DNA of 48,292 bases from Gammaproteobacteria bacterium. GTDB lineage: Bacteria; Pseudomonadota; Gammaproteobacteria; Ga0077536. Positions 41,793 through 48,292 of the stretch are shown here, one piece after another. The translations under genes and the position numbers were made by a program. Numbering within the stretch: position 1 is the first letter of the stretch; every line of letters starts with the position of its first letter. Under the pieces are notes generated by a model. That model was not told where the DNA came from and searched no databases. It saw only the letters and a program-made list of their open reading frames with translations. The stretch is from NCBI GenBank assembly GCA_019747795.1, contig JAIEQK010000016.1, positions 1 through 48,292 on the forward strand, written 5' to 3'.

Positions 41793-43502
41793 ATGAGCCA
41801 GTTCGACACCATCATTCGCAACGGCACCATCATCGACGGCACCCGCGCGCCGCGCTTCCAGGGCGACGTGGGCATTCGCGACGGCAAGGTGGTCGCCGTG
41901 TCGCGCACGCCGCTCGGCGGCGACGCCGACCAGGTGATCGATGCCAAGGGCCTGATCGTGGCCCCCGGCTTCGTCGATCTGCACACCCACTACGACGCGC
42001 AGATCCAGTGGGACCCGTGGTGCACCCTGTCCGGCTGGCACGGCGTGACCTCGCTCGTGCTCGGCAACTGCGGTTTCGGCTTCGCGCCGGTCGCGCCTGA
42101 GAACCGCGATCGCGTGATGCTGTCGATGTCGCGCGTCGAAGCGATTCCCTACGACTCCATGAAGCAGGGCATGCTGTGGGACTGGGTGACGTTCCCCGAG
42201 TGGCTGGATTCGCTCTCGCGCATGCCCAAGGGCGTCAACGTGCTGTCCTACGTGCCGCTGGGCCCGCTCATGATCTGGGTGATGGGTCTCGAAGAAGCCA
42301 AGTCCCGTGAACCCACGGACGCCGAGATGGAGGAGATGTGCCGTCTCATCAACGTCGGCATGGACGCCGGCGCGCCGGGTTGGTCGGTACAGAAACTCGG
42401 TGATGGCTTCACGTCGGTGCAGCGTGACTACGACGGCACGCCGATGGTCACCGACATGATGAGCAACGAGACCTGCCTGAAGTTCGCCGAAGTGCTGCGC
42501 AAGCGCGGCAACGGCCATATCCAGATCACCCAGGCCCGCGAAGACATCTACGAGGACCTGGTGTTCGTCGAGAAACTCGCCGAAGTGTCTGGCTGCCCGG
42601 TGCTGTTCAACGTGGTGTCGGCCAACAACTACCATCCGCGTCAAAGCCGCCGCCTGCTCGCCTGGGCGGAAAAGGCCCAGGCCAAGGGCAACCAAGTGTG
42701 GCTGCAGGCCATCAACGTCGGCAACGAGCAGACCATGACCTTCGAGGACTTCAATCTCCTCGATGGCCAGGACGACTGGCGCAATGTCACGCTGGGTGAC
42801 GTGCCGACGCGCAAGGCCAAGATGATGGACCCGCAGATCCGCGCCAACCTGCGCAACGACTACGACCACGGCCGCATGCCGGTGGTGACGGGCCCGATCA
42901 AGTACTTCGTGGTGCACAAGACCTTCAAGCCCGAGAACAAGCAGTGGGAGGGCATGACCCTGGAGGCCATCGGCGCCGCGCAGGGCCGTCATCCCATCGA
43001 CTGCCTGCTCGACATCGTGGTGGACGAGGATCTGCGCACCGAGATCTTCACGCCGCCGTTCAACACCGATGTCGAACTCAACCGTGAGATCTTCAGCAGC
43101 GAATACACCGTGCCCGGCGTGTCCGACGGCGGTGCCCACACCAAGTTCGTGACCATCGGCCGGTACACCACCGAGTTCATCACCGACTTCGTGCGCGACA
43201 AGCAGATCCTGGGCCTGGAAGAGGCCCACTACCGGCTGTCCTGTCTGCCGGCGAGGATGGCGGGCTTCCTCGACCGCGGCGTGATCGCCGAGGGTCGTCC
43301 GGCCGACATCGTGGTCTACGACTACGACGAACTGCAGTGCACGCCTTCCGAGATTGCCCATGACTTTCCGGGTGGCGAGTGGCGCCGCATCCAGAAGGCC
43401 GTCGGTTACCGCTACATCATGGTCAACGGTGAAGTGACCTTCCGTGACGGCGAGTGCACCGGCGCCACGCCGGGCAAGCTGCTGCGTCACGGTCACGCTT
43501 GA
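41793..43502 (+). CDS. Amidohydrolase, N-acyl-D-amino-acid deacylase-like
   Basis: 569-residue metal-dependent hydrolase. The metal motif is VDLHTHYDAQ with H64 and H66, and the catalytic Asp fits D445 in GVSDGGAHT. The start YDTIIRNGT-like pattern (FDTIIRNGTIIDGT) and the C-terminal GRPADIVVYDYDEL are the beta-sandwich parts of this family. Conserved glycine- and Trp-rich segments match the large D-aminoacylase-like subgroup common near LLM enzymes in environmental bacteria; the substrate is not known. The ATG at 41793 has GGAGG eight bases upstream. Followed by a strong terminator. Confidence 0.88.
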   Translation: MSQFDTIIRNGTIIDGTRAPRFQGDVGIRDGKVVAVSRTPLGGDADQVIDAKGLIVAPGFVDLHTHYDAQIQWDPWCTLSGWHGVTSLVLGNCGFGFAPVAPENRDRVMLSMSRVEAIPYDSMKQGMLWDWVTFPEWLDSLSRMPKGVNVLSYVPLGPLMIWVMGLEEAKSREPTDAEMEEMCRLINVGMDAGAPGWSVQKLGDGFTSVQRDYDGTPMVTDMMSNETCLKFAEVLRKRGNGHIQITQAREDIYEDLVFVEKLAEVSGCPVLFNVVSANNYHPRQSRRLLAWAEKAQAKGNQVWLQAINVGNEQTMTFEDFNLLDGQDDWRNVTLGDVPTRKAKMMDPQIRANLRNDYDHGRMPVVTGPIKYFVVHKTFKPENKQWEGMTLEAIGAAQGRHPIDCLLDIVVDEDLRTEIFTPPFNTDVELNREIFSSEYTVPGVSDGGAHTKFVTIGRYTTEFITDFVRDKQILGLEEAHYRLSCLPARMAGFLDRGVIAEGRPADIVVYDYDELQCTPSEIAHDFPGGEWRRIQKAVGYRYIMVNGEVTFRDGECTGATPGKLLRHGHA

Positions 43503-43605
43503 GGCGAGGAGAGGCCCGGGCGGCGTGAAAGCGCCGCCGGTCGGGGAGAGGGGGGAGCGTATCCTCCACAGGATGCGTCCTCTCCCTGGCTATCTCGCAA
43601 GACGA

Positions 43606-43633
43606 ACGGCCCGCTCTGCGGGCCGTTTTTTTT
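43606..43633 (+). terminator. Strong intrinsic terminator after the amidohydrolase
   Basis: Stem ACGGCCCGC (43606-43614) with GCGGGCCGT (43618-43626), 3-base loop, then a run of eight T ending at 43633. Confidence 0.93.
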
Positions 43634-43651
43634 GGTGCTGCACCCGCCCCT

Positions 43652-43734
43652 GTAGGTCGGACTTCAGTCCGACATTCGTTCCAGGGCTTTGCGAGGCGCT
43701 CTGGAACCCAATGTCGGACTGAAGTCCGACCTAC
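43652..43734. repeat. REP/BIME-like paired palindromic element
   Basis: Two perfect 25-base inverted arms (43652-43676 and 43710-43734). Each arm is itself a hairpin, GTCGGACT and AGTCCGAC around two bases. Between them a 7-base pair GTTCCAG/CTGGAAC extends the large stem. Such paired palindromes are the form of REP elements spread by RAYT transposases. It lies between two convergent genes, a usual REP position. Confidence 0.8.
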
Positions 43735-43745
43735 GGATTACAGGG

Positions 43746-44624
43746 TCAGCCGACGAAGCGCGCGTAGGCGTCCAGCGTCTTCAGCACGGTCGACTCGTCC
43801 ATCACCGGCAGCTTGAGGATGATGCGCTTCACGCCTGTCTCCAGCACTTTCATGAAGGTGTCGTCGGACGGCGCGTCGCCGAGGAAGAACAGCGACACCT
43901 CGAGCTTGGCCGGGTCGCGGCCGAGTTCGCGCATCTGCGCGTGGATGTCCTCGATGTCCTTCACCGTCTGTTCGAGATCGAAGGTCAGCGGCAGCCAGCC
44001 GTCGCCGTAGCGCGCCACCTGGCGGCGCGCGAACGGCGTCATCAGCGTGCCGAGCACCACGGGTGGACCTTCGGGACGCAGCGGCTTCGGGTATTGCCAC
44101 AGTTCGTCGAAGTGCACGAACTCGCCGTCGAAGCTCGCGCGCTCCTCGCGCCAGATCGTGCGCACCGCGGCCAGGCGTTCGCGCAGTTCGCGCCAGCGGG
44201 TCTCGAAGGCCACGCCGTGGTGGCCCATCTCCGCCACGTTCCAGCCGGCGCCGATGCCGAAGATGAAGCGCCCGTCGGACAGCCGGTCCAGGGTCGCGAC
44301 GTGCTTGGCCACGTTGATCGGATGGTGCTGGTTGATGAGACACACGCAGGTGCCGAGCCGAATGCGGCTGGTGACCGCGGCGGCCGCGGCCAGCGTGGTG
44401 AACGGGTCGGACATGTGCCGATATTCTTCCGACAGGAAGAACAGGTTGCCGCCCGCCATCGGCATGCCGGTCACGGGATCGGCGGGCTCGCCCGGCTGCG
44501 GCACGGGAATGTGCGTGTGCTCCGGCACCCACAGCGACTCGAAACCGCGCACTTCCACCGCGCGCGCGAGGCGGTCGGCGCGCATGGTGTACTCGGTGTT
44601 GAAGGAAAAGATGCCGACGTCCAT
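43746..44624 (-). CDS. LLM-class flavin/F420-dependent oxidoreductase (B)
   Basis: 292 residues, luciferase-like fold: MDVGIFSFNTEYTMRADRLARAVEVRGFESLWVPEHTHIP at the start, TSRIRLGTCVCLINQHHPINVAKHVATLDRLSDGRFIFGIGAGWNVAEM and PPVVLGTLMTPFARRQVARYGDGWLPL. The pattern agrees with the TIGR03619-type subfamily. Cofactor FMN or F420 and substrate are unknown. The ATG at 44622-44624 is the family start. It is clearly different from LLM enzyme A at 35297 (about 70 residues shorter, other loops), so the two are not a recent duplication. Confidence 0.9.
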   Translation of the reverse strand: MDVGIFSFNTEYTMRADRLARAVEVRGFESLWVPEHTHIPVPQPGEPADPVTGMPMAGGNLFFLSEEYRHMSDPFTTLAAAAAVTSRIRLGTCVCLINQHHPINVAKHVATLDRLSDGRFIFGIGAGWNVAEMGHHGVAFETRWRELRERLAAVRTIWREERASFDGEFVHFDELWQYPKPLRPEGPPVVLGTLMTPFARRQVARYGDGWLPLTFDLEQTVKDIEDIHAQMRELGRDPAKLEVSLFFLGDAPSDDTFMKVLETGVKRIILKLPVMDESTVLKTLDAYARFVG

Positions 44625-44717
44625 CGCTGCGATCTCGCTTGATTCAGTGGGCGGGCAGTGTACCCAAGCGCGCGCCACCGCACCCCTCCGCCATCGGGGA
44701 AGCCGCATGCGCCGGCG

Positions 44718-46289
44718 TCAGTGGCCGCCGCCGCCGTTCGCCATGTCGACCTTGCGCACCAGCGGCAGCAGCACGAGCGCGCCGAAGAACATCAGGCCGA
44801 GGAGCTGGAAGGTCTGGTTGGTGGTCAGCACCTCGGCCTCGCGCCAGGTGTACTGGCTGAAGAGTTCCAGCGCCGTGCGTTCGGGGTCGGGACTGCCGCG
44901 CGCGGCCGCCGTTGCGGCGAGGTTCTCCAGCATCGCGTTCGCGCCGACGTTGTCCGGCGTGACGAAGCCGCGCAGCTGGGCGTAGTTGTCCTTGCGCCAG
45001 TGCACCATCAGCGTGTTGGCGACAGCGAGCCCGATGGCCCCGCCCAGGTTGCGCATCAGGTTGAACAGCCCGCTGGCGTTCTGCACCTCGTCCGCCGGCA
45101 AGGTGCCGAGCGCCAGCGCATTGATCGGCAGGAAGATGAACATCATCGAGATGCCGCGCAGCATCTGCGGCAGGAACATCTCGGCATAGCCCCAGTCGGC
45201 GTTCATCTGGCCATTCATCCAGCAGCCCGTGCCGTAGATGGCGAGCCCGAGGCCGAGCATCAGGCGCGAATCCATCCACCGCGCGGCGCCGCCGGCGAGG
45301 AAGGCCGAGAGGAACTGGAAGCCGCCGGTCACCATCAGGTACTCGCCGATCTGCAGGCTGTTCAGGCCCTTCACCGCGGCCAGGTGCACCGGCATCACGA
45401 ACAGCACGGTGTAGATGCCGACGCCCATGATGAAGCTGTAGAGGCTGCCGACGGTGAAGTTGAAGTCGCGAAAGGCGCGCAGTTCCACTATCGGCGCCTG
45501 GCAGGTGAGTTCGCGCGCCACCATGCCGAGGCCCGCGAGCACCGCCAGCGCGGTGAAGAACACGATCTCGTGGCTCTCGAACCACTGCTCGCGTACCCCT
45601 TCCTCGAGCACGTACTGCAGGCTGCCGAGGAACACCACCACGCCGAGCGCGCCCAGGAAGTCGATGCGCCGGAACAGCGACCAGTCCGGCCGGTCGACGT
45701 CGACGAACACCAGCACGCAGAGCGTGATGACGGCGCCCGGCACCAGGTTGATCAGGAACAGCGCGTGCCACGAGTAGGTCTCGGTGAGATAGCCGCCGAG
45801 CACCGGGCCGGCGGTCGGCGCGATGGTCACCACCAGGCCCGCCAGCACGGTCATCGGCGTCTGCAGTCGCGGCGGGAACAGCGTGTAGATGACCGAGAAC
45901 ACGGTCGGGATCATCACGCCGCCGCACAGGCCCTGCACCGCGCGGAACGCGATCATGGACGGCAGGTTCCAGGCGAAGGCGCACAGCGCGCTGGTCAAGG
46001 TGAAGCCGGCCGCCGCGACGCTCACCAGCCAGCGCGTCGACATGGCGCGCGCCAGCCAGCCGGTCAGCGGGATGATCACCACTTCCGCGACCAGGTAGGA
46101 CGTCGTGACCCAGGTGATCTCGTCGCGCGTCGCCGACAGCCCGGCCTGGATCTGCTGCAGCGAGCTCGACACGATCTGGATGTCGAGGATCGCGATGAAG
46201 ATGCCGAGCACCATCGCGATGAAGCCTATCCAGTCGCCGACGCTGAGCGTTTTCTCGGCGCCGCGGTCCACCTCCGCCACGACGCTCAT
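44718..46289 (-). CDS. DHA2-family drug:proton antiporter (EmrB-like)
   Basis: 523-residue inner-membrane transporter with about 14 helices. Marks of the DHA2 group are FIAILDIQIVSSSLQQIQAGL in helix 1, WVTTSYLVAEVVIIPLTGWLARAMSTRWLVS, and MIAFRAVQGLCGGVMIPTVF. It exports hydrophobic drugs or acids with its adaptor, encoded 10 bases upstream in the same operon. The start ATG is at 46287-46289. Confidence 0.93.
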   Translation of the reverse strand: MSVVAEVDRGAEKTLSVGDWIGFIAMVLGIFIAILDIQIVSSSLQQIQAGLSATRDEITWVTTSYLVAEVVIIPLTGWLARAMSTRWLVSVAAAGFTLTSALCAFAWNLPSMIAFRAVQGLCGGVMIPTVFSVIYTLFPPRLQTPMTVLAGLVVTIAPTAGPVLGGYLTETYSWHALFLINLVPGAVITLCVLVFVDVDRPDWSLFRRIDFLGALGVVVFLGSLQYVLEEGVREQWFESHEIVFFTALAVLAGLGMVARELTCQAPIVELRAFRDFNFTVGSLYSFIMGVGIYTVLFVMPVHLAAVKGLNSLQIGEYLMVTGGFQFLSAFLAGGAARWMDSRLMLGLGLAIYGTGCWMNGQMNADWGYAEMFLPQMLRGISMMFIFLPINALALGTLPADEVQNASGLFNLMRNLGGAIGLAVANTLMVHWRKDNYAQLRGFVTPDNVGANAMLENLAATAAARGSPDPERTALELFSQYTWREAEVLTTNQTFQLLGLMFFGALVLLPLVRKVDMANGGGGH

Positions 46290-46299
46290 GCGTCGTCGC

Positions 46300-47328
46300 T
46301 CATCGCACCCGCACCTTGACCTCGGTGGACAGACCCGGCTTCAGCGCCGCGAGATCGAGACCCGCGTCGAAGCGGATCTTGACCGGCACGCGCCGCACAA
46401 TCTTGGTGAAGTTGCCGGTGGCGTTCTCCGGCGGCAGGATGCTGAACTCCGCGCCGCTGGCCGGCGCGGTGCTGTCCACCACGCCGCTGAAGGCGCGCTC
46501 GGGATAGGCGTCCACGCGCACTTCGGCCGGCTGACCAACCGCCATCTCGGCGAGCTGGGTCTCCTTGAAATTCGCCTCGACGAAGAACTCGCCCTGCGGC
46601 ACCAGGTAGGCGAGCACCGCGCCCGGCTGCACCAGCTGACCGACCTGCACTGCGCGGTTGCCGAGCACGCCGGCGAACGGCGCCGAGATACGGGTCTGGG
46701 CGAGATCCACATCGAGCCGCGCCAGCGCCGCGCTCGCCACCGCGCGCGCGGCCAGCGCTTCTTCGACCTGTGCGGCGAGCGCCGCGCGCTGGCGCGTCGC
46801 TTCCTCGGTACGCGCGCGGTGCTCGGCGAGCGAGGCACGGGCGACCGCCAGCGCCTGCTCGGCGGCATCGCGCTGCTGCGCCGGCACCGAGCCGTCCTCC
46901 ACCAGCCCGGCGAGCCGCGCGAGATCCTTCCGTGCGCGCTCGAAGTTGGCGAGCGCCGCGCCGTAGGCGGCGACGTGCTGCGCGATGCGCGCGTTCTGTA
47001 CCTCGCGCTCGGCGAGCAGCGCGTCGCGGCGTCGGTCCTGCGCAGCGACCTCTGCCTCAACCCGCGCGCGCTCCGCGCGCAACGGCGCGTCGTCCACCTC
47101 CACCAGCAGTGCGCCGGCCGCGACCGCCTGGTTGTCCTCGAAGCGCACCGTCTTCACGTAGCCGCCGATGCGCGGGCTGATGCGCGCCATGTGCGCGCGC
47201 ACGTAGGCGTTGTCGGTGCTCTCGAAGGGGCGCACGTGGTCGCGCCACCAGGCGTGGCCCAGCCACGCGGTGAGACCCAGCGCCCAGCACAGCACCAGCA
47301 GGTTGAACAGGCGTTTCGCGGTGGCCAT
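46300..47328 (-). CDS. HlyD/EmrA-type periplasmic adaptor
   Basis: 342 residues: one N-terminal membrane helix (about 7-27), a split biotinyl-lipoyl domain (TDNAYVRAHMARISPRIGGYVKTV near residue 40 and the matching half near 215), a long coiled-coil hairpin (about residues 85-200) and a beta-barrel. It bridges the EmrB-like pump and an outer-membrane channel. The start ATG is at 47326-47328. It is divergent from the TetR gene, sharing a 77-base control region. Confidence 0.93.
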   Translation of the reverse strand: MATAKRLFNLLVLCWALGLTAWLGHAWWRDHVRPFESTDNAYVRAHMARISPRIGGYVKTVRFEDNQAVAAGALLVEVDDAPLRAERARVEAEVAAQDRRRDALLAEREVQNARIAQHVAAYGAALANFERARKDLARLAGLVEDGSVPAQQRDAAEQALAVARASLAEHRARTEEATRQRAALAAQVEEALAARAVASAALARLDVDLAQTRISAPFAGVLGNRAVQVGQLVQPGAVLAYLVPQGEFFVEANFKETQLAEMAVGQPAEVRVDAYPERAFSGVVDSTAPASGAEFSILPPENATGNFTKIVRRVPVKIRFDAGLDLAALKPGLSTEVKVRVR

Positions 47329-47337
47329 GGTCCGACG

Positions 47338-47366
47338 TTGTACTAAACCGTGTAGTGTAGAATAAT
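47338..47366 (+). promoter_or_regulatory. Possible tetR-OMF promoter
   Basis: A -35-like TTGTAC (47338-47343) and -10 AATAAT (47361-47366) with a 17-base spacer. The quasi-palindrome 47342-47356 lies within the spacer, as expected for autoregulation. Confidence 0.4.
47342..47356. promoter_or_regulatory. Quasi-palindrome, TetR operator candidate
   Basis: ACTAAACCGTGTAGT: arms ACTAAAC and GTGTAGT pair with one mismatch around a central C. It lies midway between the divergent emrA-like and tetR genes. Confidence 0.55.
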
Positions 47367-47405
47367 CGCCGACGCTTCGACCCGGCAAGCGGCGAGGAGA
47401 CCTGC

Positions 47406-48014
47406 ATGACCCAGCTCAGCGACGCCAAGCGCGATGCCATCCTGGCGGCGGCCTCGCGCATGTTCCTCTCCCAGGGCTACAGCGCGGTCAGCATGGACGC
47501 CATCGCCGAGGCCGCGCCGGTGTCGAAGCCGACCCTCTACAACTACTTCCCCGGCAAGCCGGCGCTGTTCGCCGCGGTGGTCGGCCAGGTGTGCGAACGC
47601 CTGGGCGCGGCGGTGGAGGCCGCGGCTACCGACGACGGCGACCTGCGCGCCGATCTCGAAGCCATCGCGCGCGCCTACGTGGACGTGGTCTACGCCCCCG
47701 ACTGCCTCGCGCTGTACCGCGCGATCATCGCCGAGCTCGGTCACTTTCCCGAGCTCGGCCAACTCGCCTACGAGAGCGGCGCCATTCCCATCAAGCATGC
47801 CATCGTGCGCTACCTGCGCGGCGTGCCGCCCGCGAGCGGTGTGCGCTTTCCGCGCGCGGAGGAATCGGCCCGCGTGCTGATCGGGCTCCTGACCGGTGAC
47901 GAATTCCACCGCTGCCTGCTCGGTCTCGCACCGACCCTGACCCCGCGCGAACGCGGCCAGCTGGTGAAGCGCATGGTGGCGCGCTTCATTGCCGCCCATC
48001 GCAGCGATGACTGA
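47406..48014 (+). CDS. TetR/AcrR-family regulator of the efflux operon
   Basis: 202 residues. The N-terminal helix-turn-helix (AILAAASRMFLSQGYSAVSMDAIAEAAPVSKPTLYNYFPGKPALFAAVV, residues about 11-60) is clear; the C-terminal ligand domain resembles the TetR_C AefR-like group. It probably represses the divergent emrAB-like pair and its own transcript. The start has GAGGAGA nearby. Its last eight bases overlap the start of the outer-membrane factor gene, so the two are translated together. Confidence 0.92.
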   Translation: MTQLSDAKRDAILAAASRMFLSQGYSAVSMDAIAEAAPVSKPTLYNYFPGKPALFAAVVGQVCERLGAAVEAAATDDGDLRADLEAIARAYVDVVYAPDCLALYRAIIAELGHFPELGQLAYESGAIPIKHAIVRYLRGVPPASGVRFPRAEESARVLIGLLTGDEFHRCLLGLAPTLTPRERGQLVKRMVARFIAAHRSDD

Positions 48015-48292
48015 GCCGCGCATGCGCACGCTCGCGTGGCTGGCCGCGCTGCTGCTCGCGGGCTGTACCGTGGGGCCGGACTACGTGCGGCCCGAGCAGC
48101 CGACGCCGGCCGAGTGGGTGACGCCGACCGCGGCGGCGCTCGCTGCCGCGCCGCGCGCGGAGACCGCAGAGGAACTCGCGCGGTGGTGGACCTGGTTCGA
48201 GGATCCGCTGCTCGACAGCCTGGTGGAACGCGCGCTCGCGCAGGGCTTCGACGTGCGCGCCGCCGAGGCGCGCCTCGCCGCCGCGCGCGCCG
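48007..48292 (+). CDS. NodT-type outer-membrane efflux lipoprotein (partial)
   Basis: The first 95 codons are visible; the gene runs off the window. The start MTEPRMRTLAWLAALLLAGC has a lipobox with C20, followed by TVGPDYVRPEQPTP, the standard mature start of NodT/OprM-type outer-membrane factors, and then WWTWFEDPLLDSLVERALAQ and the repeat-region start VRAAEARLAAARA. It would give the exit duct for the EmrAB-like pump. An ATG at 48022 is an alternative start. The eight-base overlap with tetR suggests one transcript. Confidence 0.9.
   Translation, partial: MTEPRMRTLAWLAALLLAGCTVGPDYVRPEQPTPAEWVTPTAAALAAAPRAETAEELARWWTWFEDPLLDSLVERALAQGFDVRAAEARLAAARA

Noticed and set aside
41787-43496. Minus-strand open frame opposite the amidohydrolase
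   Set aside because: Antisense shadow of a gene with metal motif, ribosome-binding site and terminator.
35297-44624. The two LLM genes as a duplication
   Set aside because: Lengths and loop sequences differ strongly; they belong to different subgroups.

Overview
This window looks like the chromosome of a high-GC gammaproteobacterium. The evidence is the gene families and their order: rplM-rpsI, ssb-MFS-uvrA, lgt-thyA-folA, apaG-apaH, a two-cysteine OxyR, a bacterial Coq7, ZapE and a PA0069-type radical SAM protein. The exact lineage cannot be read from the sequence. Several accessory genes (two luciferase-like flavoproteins, an oxalyl/2-hydroxyacyl-CoA lyase family enzyme, a D-aminoacylase-like amidohydrolase) suggest an environmental bacterium with broad catabolic ability rather than a host-adapted one.

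Left edge (1-1773): the edge of an integrated element. A P4-type tyrosine integrase of visibly lower GC faces the 3' end of a tRNA-Gln(CTG) gene, which is the likely attachment site. The rest of the element lies left of the window. A strong hairpin separates the two.

Core block (1801-29298): mostly housekeeping. It holds a lone four-helix-bundle protein, rplM-rpsI with a clear sigma70-type promoter, coq7, a DegP/DegQ-type protease, a rmuC-cbbY-like-oxyR operon, a radical SAM protein, zapE, an orphan ~70-residue ORF under an AT-rich palindromic control region, sulfite reductase plus its DUF934 partner, a receiver-Ser/Thr kinase fusion, lon, pyk, ssb, an MFS transporter, uvrA, an S58 peptidase, a membrane protein, a PfkB kinase, and lgt-thyA-folA.

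Middle (29291-35213): a 928-residue protein with RTX-like repeats at both ends and exactly seven FG-GAP/integrin-type blades between them, a DUF3833 lipoprotein, a tandem universal stress protein, and apaG-apaH.

Accessory block (35297-44624), the most unusual part: two LLM-class flavin oxidoreductases, an anchored protein of unknown function, a three-gene membrane cassette (COX IV-like, COX III/NorE-like and a six-helix protein of unknown family) with no oxidase catalytic subunit in the window, a thiamine-diphosphate lyase, a LysR regulator and an amidohydrolase. The cassette promoter carries a 14-bp perfect palindrome between its -35 and -10 boxes, inside a longer inverted repeat. The LysR/amidohydrolase intergenic region has its own perfect inverted repeat. 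A REP/BIME-type paired palindrome sits between two convergent genes.

Right edge (44718-48292): a DHA2-family pump (EmrB-like) with its EmrA-like adaptor, a divergent TetR regulator with a quasi-palindromic operator candidate, and the start of a NodT-type outer-membrane factor cut by the window end. Together these would make a tripartite drug exporter.

No rRNA, CRISPR array, insertion sequence or complete prophage was found. Bases 1-245 hold no supportable gene. No gene-free stretch exceeds about 250 bases.
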